Source: Novipirellula artificiosorum
GTDB taxonomy: Bacteria > Planctomycetota > Planctomycetia > Pirellulales > Pirellulaceae
Direction: 5' to 3'
Assembly (NCBI RefSeq): GCF_007860135.1
Contig: NZ_SJPV01000010.1
Coordinates: forward strand, 267,510-331,509
Length of the DNA stretch: 64,000 nt
Each line of letters opens with the position of its first letter. Positions within the stretch are counted from its first letter, which is position 1. This document shows positions 34,524 to 42,668 of this stretch, in pieces. The position numbers and the translations under genes are program-made. The notes below the pieces were generated by a model. The model made no database searches, had not been told where the DNA came from, and was given only the letters and a program-made list of their open reading frames with translations.

Positions 34524-37379
34524 ATGCCAGCGGACCTGATACCGCTATCCGACAAAGCAAAAAAGAGAGGGGCGATCGTGCCGACTTCAAGACATGATGA
34601 CCGATTAAGAGACGAAATCGCCTTTCTGGGTGAGATGCTTGGTGACACCATTCGCCAAATCGCGGGAGATCACGCTTTTGAGCAACTCGAAAGATTGCGG
34701 AAGCTGTCCTGGGAACGACGCACCGGGGCCAGCGAGGCGGAACGTCGGATGGCCGAGTTGATTGCGTCCCTTGACCAGGATACCCTCCGCGTTGTGATTC
34801 GTGGGTTCAGCGTTTTCTTGGACTTGTTGAATCTTTCTGAAGACCGACAGCGAGTTCGAGTACTCCGCAATCGTGCTCGCGACAGCTTTCCAGAACCGCG
34901 AAGTGAGTCGATTCGCAAAGCAGTCGTCGAGTGGAAGGCGTTGGGAAAGTCGCCGACCGAGGTACAGCAGTTAATCGATCAACTGCGAGTCGAGCTTGTA
35001 TTCACGGCGCACCCAACCGAAGCAAAACGACGCAGCGTTCGCGAAAAATTGCGGCGAATGCGTGAACTGCTCTCCGACTATGATCGCGACCAATTGCCAA
35101 CCGAGCGGGCGCGAACAGAACGCCAAATTCGTGGGGAAATTGCCAAGCTTTGGCAAACCGACTTCATCCGACCGTGGCGTCCATCGGTCATGCAAGAGGT
35201 TGGTCGCGGGTTGTCCTTCAAACCGGTCCTTTGGAATGAAGTCCCTCAGATCATGCACGAGATCCGCAAGTCGCTTACTTTGAGCTATGGAGAAGCCGTC
35301 AAGGTGCACGAACCTTGCTTGACGTTTGGCTCTTGGATCGGTGGCGACCGCGACGGGCACCCGGGGGTCACGGCAGAGGTAACACGGGAAACCTTCGAAT
35401 GGCTCCGGCATGCCGCGTTTGAGTTCCATTTAGCTGCTTGCGATGAGCTCTCTAACTCGCTCAGCCTCTCCCAGCGACAGGTAAAATTTGCGGCAACGTT
35501 GTCTGATGCGATTCAGTCGGCAATCAACAAGTGGCCGCATTTCGAAACGTTGCTTGCCGCAATCCCCCCCGGCGAACTGTGTCGCCGATGGCTGGCGGTC
35601 ATCCGATGGCGATTGCAGCAGACCCAAGCGCTGACGCTTGACGAGAGCCCCTGCGATGAACACGACGACGCTGATTCTGCGACGAGTGCCGATGATGCGA
35701 AGTTCGGTTCCTACGATTCGCCAGCGGCGTTGTCGGCCGATCTGGACGTTCTGCTTGATGCGATCCATCATTGCCCCAGTGGTTTGTATGTTGCGGATGA
35801 GGTGCAAATGTGGCACGACCGTATCGCGACCTTCGGTTTCCATTTGGCAAAGCTCGACGTGCGTCAAGACTCCCGTCAATATGCGGAAGTCATGAACGAG
35901 ATTCTGCGGGTCACAGGCATTTGTGAATCTGCCGAGCATCTTGAGGAGAGTGAGCGTCAACAGGTGTTGCGAGACTCATTGAAGCAACAGGTCCCTCTTG
36001 AGATGCAAGCGTTGTCCTCACAAGCTTGCGAAACGCTTGAATTGTTTCGGCTATTGCACCGGGTTGTCGACGATTTCGGTCCAGATGCTCTCGGAGGCCA
36101 CGTGATTAGCATGACGCGTTGGCCGAGTGACGTGTTGACCGTGCTGTGGTTGTGGGAGCATACCGGCGAATCGGACCAAATGGTTCCGGCGGAGGGGGAG
36201 TACTGTTTGCCGATCATTCCTCTGTTCGAGACGATCGATGATCTGCAGAGAGCTCCAGAGATTCTCTCAGGGATGCTTCGTATCGATGCGTATCGCAGCC
36301 AGGTTCGTCGACAGAATGATCACCAAACGGTCATGCTTGGCTACTCGGATAGCACCAAAGACGGCGGTTATCTGTCCGCATGCTGGTCGCTTCAGAAAGC
36401 GCAGCAGCAACTGGTTAAAATCGCCGAAGCCGAGGGAGTTCAATTGACATTCTTCCATGGCCGGGGGGGATCCCTTGGCCGGGGTGGCGGACCGACCGCG
36501 CGCAGTATCTTGTCGTTACCATCGGGAACGTTTGGCGGATCGCTGCGGTTGACCGAGCAAGGGGAAGTCCTGGCAGATCGGTACGACGACGCTGCGATTG
36601 CTCACCGACATCTCGAGCAGGTACTTTGGTCCTCGCTTGTTTCCAGCGGGCGAGCGGTGGCGAATGAACGCGAACAATGGAGCGACACGATGGAACAGCT
36701 AGCCGAGGCATCGTTCAATCACTATCGCGAATTGGTTCAACAACCTGATTTCGTCGCCTTCTTTCGTCGAGCAACTCCGGTTTCGGGGATCGAGCAATTA
36801 CCGATTGGCTCGCGTCCCTCACGTCGCCGCGGCGGGAACAGCTTGAGTGATTTGCGGGCGATCCCGTGGGTATTTTCCTGGACACAGTGCCGGTTATTGA
36901 TTCCGGCATGGTATGGACTTGGTTGGGCGGTCGGAGTGATGGCGCAAGAACAGGCTGCTGCCGAATGGCTGAAATCGATGTACCAGGATTGGCCGTTTTT
37001 CCGCGCGACAATCGACAATGCGGAATTGGCGTTGGCAAAGACAGACCTTGGTATCGCGCGCCAATATGAAAAGTTGGCCGATGATACGGAGTCCTTGAGA
37101 GAAATTGCGGAGTTAATTTCCGACGAGTTTGTTCGCTCGCGAGACGCCGTCTACATGTTGACAGGCAAGCAAGAATTGCTCGATAGTACACCCTGGTTAA
37201 AAGAGTCCATTCGAGTTCGTAACCGTTACATCGATCCGCTGAACATGATTCAGGTCGAGTTGCTGCGTCGGTCGCGTGAGTTTGATGAAGAAGACACAGG
37301 GGAAGACGCAGAGGAGATCCGGCATTTGACACGGTTGACCATCAATGGTTTGGCCTCAGGAATGCGAACCAGTGGATAA
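34524..37379 (+). CDS. ppc: Phosphoenolpyruvate carboxylase
   Basis: The 951-residue protein has the complete enzyme: catalytic His H163 in FTAHPTEAKRRS, GSWIGGDRDGHPGVT, the central LGYSDSTKDGGYLSA, the glycine loop FFHGRGGSLGRGGGP, SLRLTEQGEVLADRY, RAIPWVFSWTQCR, and the C-terminal LTINGLASGMR. It carboxylates PEP with bicarbonate to oxaloacetate, refilling the citric acid cycle, in the cytoplasm. The length is normal for bacterial PEPC. A Ser/Asp-rich insert near residues 372-395 (DEHDDADSATSADD) is not part of the core. It is followed 46 bp later by the secretion-like operon, which seems unrelated. Confidence 0.95.
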   Translation: MPADLIPLSDKAKKRGAIVPTSRHDDRLRDEIAFLGEMLGDTIRQIAGDHAFEQLERLRKLSWERRTGASEAERRMAELIASLDQDTLRVVIRGFSVFLDLLNLSEDRQRVRVLRNRARDSFPEPRSESIRKAVVEWKALGKSPTEVQQLIDQLRVELVFTAHPTEAKRRSVREKLRRMRELLSDYDRDQLPTERARTERQIRGEIAKLWQTDFIRPWRPSVMQEVGRGLSFKPVLWNEVPQIMHEIRKSLTLSYGEAVKVHEPCLTFGSWIGGDRDGHPGVTAEVTRETFEWLRHAAFEFHLAACDELSNSLSLSQRQVKFAATLSDAIQSAINKWPHFETLLAAIPPGELCRRWLAVIRWRLQQTQALTLDESPCDEHDDADSATSADDAKFGSYDSPAALSADLDVLLDAIHHCPSGLYVADEVQMWHDRIATFGFHLAKLDVRQDSRQYAEVMNEILRVTGICESAEHLEESERQQVLRDSLKQQVPLEMQALSSQACETLELFRLLHRVVDDFGPDALGGHVISMTRWPSDVLTVLWLWEHTGESDQMVPAEGEYCLPIIPLFETIDDLQRAPEILSGMLRIDAYRSQVRRQNDHQTVMLGYSDSTKDGGYLSACWSLQKAQQQLVKIAEAEGVQLTFFHGRGGSLGRGGGPTARSILSLPSGTFGGSLRLTEQGEVLADRYDDAAIAHRHLEQVLWSSLVSSGRAVANEREQWSDTMEQLAEASFNHYRELVQQPDFVAFFRRATPVSGIEQLPIGSRPSRRRGGNSLSDLRAIPWVFSWTQCRLLIPAWYGLGWAVGVMAQEQAAAEWLKSMYQDWPFFRATIDNAELALAKTDLGIARQYEKLADDTESLREIAELISDEFVRSRDAVYMLTGKQELLDSTPWLKESIRVRNRYIDPLNMIQVELLRRSREFDEEDTGEDAEEIRHLTRLTINGLASGMRTSG

Positions 37380-37425
37380 TTGTCGATTTACCGCCCCCTA
37401 AAGCTGCTTCCCCGAAGTAACCTCC

Positions 37426-39558
37426 ATGTCCGAACCCAACGATCTCACGAACCTGCAAGAAGAAACCGTCTTTCAGGCCTTATTGCGAGTCGGAGCCTGC
37501 TTAGGCATTTCCATTGAACGAAGTAAGATTGACCTCGGCGATATTGCTTCAGACGACCAGCAGGCTCACACGATGGACTTGTTGGTTCGTGGCGCAAAGC
37601 ATTTGGGGGTTTCACTCAAGGAAGTGCGATTAGCTCGAGCTGCGGAAGCGTACAGTTTGATTGCCGAGGGCTATCCACTGCTTCTCGTCAGGCCGAATGG
37701 TTCGTTTGATGTGTTCGAGCGGTTGTCGGGCCGCAACGTTGAGGTCAGCCATATTGGGCAAGAGGTGACGACATCGACGCTGGCGAGACAGGAGATTCGC
37801 TCGCTTGTGACAAACGAAGTTCAAGGAAGAGTTTTTGTCGCGAAGAGCGAGTTGGAGTGTGATTCGCTTTCTGACGCGACCGATCCTGGATTACCGCATG
37901 CGCACAGCGAATCCCATCATGGTCATGGTCATGGTCATTTATCCCCTTTGAGCCGCTTCCTCTCGTTGTTGAAACTCGACGCTCGCGACATCTGGACGGT
38001 GGTGCTTTTTGCATTTGTCGCAGGCGTGCTGGGGCTTGCCATTCCTTTGGCCGTCGAATCGCTGGTCAACATCGTCAGCTGGGGGACGTACCTACAACCG
38101 TTGGTCGTCGTGGCACTGATGCTACTTGGTTGTTTGGGTTTAGCAGGTGTCTTGCGGATCTTGCAGACCCTGCTTGTGGAGATCATCCAGTGTCGGCAAT
38201 TCGTCCGTATTGTCGGCGACTTGTCGCACCGTTTTCCACGCGTGAATCAGCAGGCTTTGGAAGGTGAGTATCCTCGAGAGATGGCAAATCGCTTGTTCGA
38301 CATCATGACGATTCAGAAAGCGACCGCCGTCTTGTTGCTCGATGGCATTTCGATCGTGCTCACCACCTTCGTCGGACTGCTGCTTCTGGCGTTTTACCAT
38401 CCGTTTCTGTTGGGATTTGATGTTGTGCTGCTGATTAGCATGATTTCAATCACGTGGGTTCTTGGCCGCGGCGGGATTCGGACCGCGATCGATGAGTCAA
38501 TCGTCAAGTATAAAGTCGTGCATTGGTTGCAAGACGTGATCGCATCTCCGGCTGCGTTTAAGGTCAACGGGGGGGAAGAACTTGCAATTGAGCGAGCCAA
38601 TCGTTTGACCACGGAGTACCTCAATGCACGCAAGAGTCAATTTCGCGTGGTCATTCGACAAGTGATCTTTGCGATTGGATTGCAAATTGTGGCCTCGAGT
38701 GTGTTGCTGGGACTTGGGGGATGGTTGGTCATTCAAGAGCAATTGACGCTTGGCCAATTGGTTGCCAGCGAATTGGTCGTCACAACGGTGGTAGGTGCAT
38801 TCGCGAAAGCAGGGAAATCGCTTGAGAAGTACTACGACTTGATGGCCGGGATCGATAAAGTCGGCCATCTGCTTGATCTCCCCGTCGACCCGCGTTACGA
38901 ACTCAGTTCGCCGCCCGACGGGCCTGTCGAGGTTCGCTGGGACGAGCTCCACTTCAAGGACGCAACGAGTTCGCTCCACATCCCAGCTGCGGAAATTGAA
39001 GCGGGGAACCGTGTTGCGATTATGGGTGATGATTTGCCCAGGAAATCATGGTTGGCTCGGTCACTTGCGGGATTAACCGAGCCGCATCAGGGGTTCGTCC
39101 AAGTCGCTGGCTTCGAGGCGAAACAAGCAGCACTTGCGGGCGAAGGCCGTTGGGTCGGTTATGCTGGACGCCCTGAAATCTTCCATTCGACTTTGCAGCA
39201 GAATGTGGATTTGGGGCGTCTTGGAATCGGCCACAATCGGATTCGTGAGGTAATGCAGCAATTGGGTCTATGGAACGTCGTGATCCGGTTGCCGGAGGGC
39301 TTGCAAACGATGCTGCAAACCGACGGTTACCCCTTGGCAAAGAATCACGTGGCCCAATTGATCCTCGCTCGCGCGATGGTTGGCCAGCCTCGATTGCTGG
39401 TGGTTGACGGCCTACTTGACGATTTGAATCCCGATGCGAGAGAGTCCGCTTGGACGGCGCTCAACGCGCCCGATGCGCCGTGGACCCTTGTGCTGGTGAC
39501 CAACCAACAAGACATTGCAAAGCGATGCGATTCACAGCTTTTCGTCAGATCGAGTTAA
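37426..39558 (+). CDS. ABC exporter-like protein with degraded nucleotide-binding domain
   Basis: The 710-residue protein has the layout of a type I secretion ABC transporter: an N-terminal C39-like domain without a catalytic cysteine (residues 1-150), a His-rich linker (H158-H171, eight His in 14), a six-helix membrane domain (about 185-480) and a C-terminal domain aligned with an ATPase. The ATPase motifs are broken: Walker A reads GDDLPRKS (G534-S541, inner glycines lost but K540 and S541 kept), the Q-loop region reads YAGRPEIF, the LSGGQ signature reads PLAKNH (636-641), Walker B has D661 but Gly instead of the catalytic Glu, and the H-loop residue is N693. It heads an operon with HlyD- and TolC-like genes. 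ATP hydrolysis is doubtful. Confidence 0.85.
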   Translation: MSEPNDLTNLQEETVFQALLRVGACLGISIERSKIDLGDIASDDQQAHTMDLLVRGAKHLGVSLKEVRLARAAEAYSLIAEGYPLLLVRPNGSFDVFERLSGRNVEVSHIGQEVTTSTLARQEIRSLVTNEVQGRVFVAKSELECDSLSDATDPGLPHAHSESHHGHGHGHLSPLSRFLSLLKLDARDIWTVVLFAFVAGVLGLAIPLAVESLVNIVSWGTYLQPLVVVALMLLGCLGLAGVLRILQTLLVEIIQCRQFVRIVGDLSHRFPRVNQQALEGEYPREMANRLFDIMTIQKATAVLLLDGISIVLTTFVGLLLLAFYHPFLLGFDVVLLISMISITWVLGRGGIRTAIDESIVKYKVVHWLQDVIASPAAFKVNGGEELAIERANRLTTEYLNARKSQFRVVIRQVIFAIGLQIVASSVLLGLGGWLVIQEQLTLGQLVASELVVTTVVGAFAKAGKSLEKYYDLMAGIDKVGHLLDLPVDPRYELSSPPDGPVEVRWDELHFKDATSSLHIPAAEIEAGNRVAIMGDDLPRKSWLARSLAGLTEPHQGFVQVAGFEAKQAALAGEGRWVGYAGRPEIFHSTLQQNVDLGRLGIGHNRIREVMQQLGLWNVVIRLPEGLQTMLQTDGYPLAKNHVAQLILARAMVGQPRLLVVDGLLDDLNPDARESAWTALNAPDAPWTLVLVTNQQDIAKRCDSQLFVRSS

Positions 39559-39565
39559 AGGGACC

Positions 39566-40915
39566 ATGAAAAACGCATCTGAACTTTCGACTGATTTTCC
39601 CGCACTTCAACTGGTGCGAGCAGGACGCTTCATTCGCTTTTTTGCGAGATTGACCTTCGTGATGTTGGTCGTGGCGATCGTTGCAATGGTCTTTGCACCC
39701 TGGCGTCAAACGGCTCGCGGTGTTGGCACCGTGGTCGCGTTGGATCCTCAAGACCGACCCCAACCCGTATTGAGTCCAGCCAAGGGAGTCGTCAGTTACG
39801 TCAAACCCGGTTTGCGCGAAGGCAGTTATGTTGAAAAGGGTGAATTGTTGCTCCGATTGACGCCGTTTGCAGAAGGCGCCGTGCTGCAACTCGATACCCA
39901 AATCGCAATGATTGAATCGAAAATCTCCGCCGCGGAATCGATGCTGGCGGTTGCGGAACAGGCAACAGAATTGCAACAGAGTAGCGGCGAAAGCCTGACT
40001 CGATCTTTGAATCAAGATTACCAGGCGGCCAACAAAAAATGGGACCAAGCCAAAAACGAGGTCATTGCGCTGCAGGCAGAGCTGACCGATAAACGCAACC
40101 AACTCAGGATCGCAGAAGAGGTTGCGTCGAGAGGTCTGGTATCACGCGAAGAGTTGTTTTCGAAACGGCAGACGGTCGAAGCTCAGCAGGCAAAAGTTCT
40201 TAAGGCCGAAGGGGCTGTCGAAGAAGCGTACGCGACCTTGATGTCAAAGGAAGAGGAGATTGAATCGAAGAAACGCGATATCGATATCAAAAACCGAAGT
40301 GCCAATCAGAAGGTGTTGGAGAATCTCCAAAAACTGCGAACCACTGAAAAAGAACTCATCGATCTCGAAAACAAACGCGCAGAATACGACCGATTGGATG
40401 TCCAAGCGCCTCGCGCCGGATTTATTCAGCAGTGGTTTGGCTTGGAAGGCAGTGACACGATCAAGGAAGGAGACCAGCTGTTTGTGATTGTTCCCGATAC
40501 GACGGATTTGGCAGTCGAGATGCGAATTAGCGGCAACGATTTGCCGCTCATTCACGAGGGAGACCGGGTAAGAATACAGTTTGAGGGGTGGCCGGCTGTC
40601 CAGTTTGTGGGTTGGCCTTCGGTTGCGATCGGGACTTTCGGCGGAAAAGTCAACCGAGTTTTCCCAACTGATGATGGCAAAGGAAATTTTCGAGTTGTTG
40701 TGACTCCTGACTTGGGCGAAGAAGGGGAGAAAGGATGGCCGGATGACCGATACCTCCGACAAGGCGTGCGCGCTAATGGATGGGTGCTACTGAAACAGGT
40801 TCCGCTTGGTTACGAAATATGGCGTCAGCTAAACGGGTTTCCTCCAACAATTGCCGACAAGGAACCAGAAAAATCGAAGGACAAGGCTGGCACAGTAAAG
40901 ATGCCCAAGCTCTGA
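39566..40915 (+). CDS. HlyD-family membrane fusion (periplasmic adaptor) protein
   Basis: The protein has 449 residues from the ATG at 39566, which is preceded by AAGGGA; the frame itself opens earlier at a TTG within the ABC gene. It has one N-terminal membrane helix (about 30-52), a lipoyl-like half (VLSPAKGVVSYVKPGLREGSYVEKGELLLRL), a long coiled-coil hairpin (about 120-280), the second half (LDVQAPRAGFIQQWFGLEGSDTIKEGDQLFVI) and a beta-barrel with RISGNDLPLIHEGDRVRIQFEGWP. Such adaptors join an inner-membrane transporter to a TolC channel. It starts 7 bp after the ABC stop and its TGA overlaps the next ATG. Confidence 0.9.
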   Translation: MKNASELSTDFPALQLVRAGRFIRFFARLTFVMLVVAIVAMVFAPWRQTARGVGTVVALDPQDRPQPVLSPAKGVVSYVKPGLREGSYVEKGELLLRLTPFAEGAVLQLDTQIAMIESKISAAESMLAVAEQATELQQSSGESLTRSLNQDYQAANKKWDQAKNEVIALQAELTDKRNQLRIAEEVASRGLVSREELFSKRQTVEAQQAKVLKAEGAVEEAYATLMSKEEEIESKKRDIDIKNRSANQKVLENLQKLRTTEKELIDLENKRAEYDRLDVQAPRAGFIQQWFGLEGSDTIKEGDQLFVIVPDTTDLAVEMRISGNDLPLIHEGDRVRIQFEGWPAVQFVGWPSVAIGTFGGKVNRVFPTDDGKGNFRVVVTPDLGEEGEKGWPDDRYLRQGVRANGWVLLKQVPLGYEIWRQLNGFPPTIADKEPEKSKDKAGTVKMPKL

Positions 40916-42657
40916 TGTCGCATCTGCGTCTAAGCAGCGTTGCTGCGTTGGTGTGGGTTTTCGTCAGCGGCGCGCTGCCCGTGGTGCAGGCTCAGGTGCT
41001 CGATGAAGTTCCTCGCGACGTCACGGTTTCTGAGTTTTTTGTTTTGCTGCAAAGCGAGTCGGAACTTTCGGAAACGGCCGAGAGGAGAGATCCGTCCGTC
41101 CCAATGCAGAATGGCGTCACGATCCAAATGGTCGAAGCCGATCCGTTAGAGTCGCCGGCGGAGTCAGACGAAGCGTCTCGCGACTCTGCCAACGGGGACC
41201 GATTGACCCTCGCCGATGTCGTGGCCAGTTTGTATCGCGCCTATCCCGAAATCGCTCGCGCTCGGCAACAGCCTATTGTCGCAACGGGCGAACTGACGCA
41301 AGCCTATGGCAGTTTCGATACCAAGCTATACGGGAATACGATTTCTGAGCCTCTGGGGAACTACGAGAACTACCGAAATGGCATTGGTGTCGCTCGGCAA
41401 ACGTGGTGGGGCAGTTATCTGGCAGCGGGATATCGAATTGGACGTGGTCATTTCCAGCCTTGGTACAAAGAACGCCAAACCGATGAAGCGGGTGAGTTCA
41501 AACTCGCTTTCGTCCATCCCTTGCTTCAAGGTCGAGCGATCGACACGAATCGGCTTGCGGTCTTCCAAGCCTCGTTGGCTCGGCAAGCTGCTGACCCCAT
41601 CATCCAACAAGCGATACTCGACACGTCTCGCGACGCCATGGGAATCTACTGGCAATGGGTTGCTGCCGGTGCCGTGCTGGAAGCCCAACGCGAGTTGTTG
41701 CAAATCGCTGAAAAACGCGGCAAACAGTTTGAGGCAGGCTTTGAGGCAGACAAATTTGCCGAGATTGATCTCATTCTCAACCAACAACTGATTGCGGAAC
41801 GACGAGCAAAGGTTCTAGAAACGGAGCAGAAATACCGTCAAATCGCCTTCAAGCTCTCGCTGTACTTGCGCGATGAGATGGGGCAACCGATGGTCCCCAG
41901 CGACAATTGGCTTCCTGATCACTTTCCCGAAACCCAATTGCCCGAATCAAATTTTGACCAAGACCTTGCCGCTGCACTGATGCGACGGCCTGAGCCACAG
42001 CTGCTGCAATTGGAACTGCGCGGCGTTGAACTGGAGCGTCGTGTGGCTTGCAATGACCTCCTGCCAAGGGTGGATTTCATCGCGGAGGCTTCGCAGGACA
42101 TCGGCAAGGCAGCAACCAAATCGGACGATAAGAGCGAGTTTGAATTGGTGATTGGTTTACAGGGAGAAATGCCGATTCAACGTCGTAAAGCCCGTGGCAA
42201 GATTCAATCCACGACGGCAAAGATGGTCCAGATCAATGAGAAACTGCGGCTTCAGCGGGATAAAATCGGGGCTGAATTGATGACAGCCTACAACGCATTG
42301 GTGTTGGCAAAGCAAATGGTTGAACAGAACGAGATCTCTCTGCGTGCAGCATTCGAAACGCTTGATCGCTACCGTTTTGCGTTCGATCGAGGGAAGATCG
42401 ATCTGATCTATCTGAACTTGCTGGAATCCAAGGCGAATGAAACCGAGATCAAATTGGTGGAAGCGCAACAGTTCTGGTTTGCCGCGCTTGCTGACATGCA
42501 AGCAGCGTTAGGCCTCGATCCTCTCGATCAAGCCATGGCTGTTTCCGCGCTGCCTGATTCCACACGGCCCGGCCCAGGCGATTTACCCAAGCCAAAGAAC
42601 CTGGAAGAAACGCAACTTCAAAAGGATTGGGAACTCCACTCGAAAGCAGCGGAATAA
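40915..42657 (+). CDS. TolC-like outer membrane efflux protein
   Basis: The start is the ATG at 40915, which overlaps the HlyD stop as TGATG and begins a signal peptide (ending PVVQAQ at about residue 27). The longer frame from 40780 is only overlap with the adaptor gene. The 580-residue protein has the two outer-membrane-efflux repeats with long helices (QQAILDTSRDAMGIYWQWVAAGAVLEAQRELLQIAEKR, and LRLQRDKIGAELMTAYNALVLAKQMVEQNEISL) and a Gly/Arg strand region in between. It would form the outer-membrane exit duct for the operon. A non-standard N-terminal 100 residues, acidic and Ser-rich, precede the repeats. Confidence 0.9.
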   Translation: MSHLRLSSVAALVWVFVSGALPVVQAQVLDEVPRDVTVSEFFVLLQSESELSETAERRDPSVPMQNGVTIQMVEADPLESPAESDEASRDSANGDRLTLADVVASLYRAYPEIARARQQPIVATGELTQAYGSFDTKLYGNTISEPLGNYENYRNGIGVARQTWWGSYLAAGYRIGRGHFQPWYKERQTDEAGEFKLAFVHPLLQGRAIDTNRLAVFQASLARQAADPIIQQAILDTSRDAMGIYWQWVAAGAVLEAQRELLQIAEKRGKQFEAGFEADKFAEIDLILNQQLIAERRAKVLETEQKYRQIAFKLSLYLRDEMGQPMVPSDNWLPDHFPETQLPESNFDQDLAAALMRRPEPQLLQLELRGVELERRVACNDLLPRVDFIAEASQDIGKAATKSDDKSEFELVIGLQGEMPIQRRKARGKIQSTTAKMVQINEKLRLQRDKIGAELMTAYNALVLAKQMVEQNEISLRAAFETLDRYRFAFDRGKIDLIYLNLLESKANETEIKLVEAQQFWFAALADMQAALGLDPLDQAMAVSALPDSTRPGPGDLPKPKNLEETQLQKDWELHSKAAE

Positions 42658-42668
42658 TTGACTGGGAT

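Noticed and set aside
40780..40914. Upstream extension of the TolC-like frame
   Set aside because: It lies wholly within the HlyD gene, while the ATG at 40915 starts a good signal peptide and overlaps the HlyD stop.
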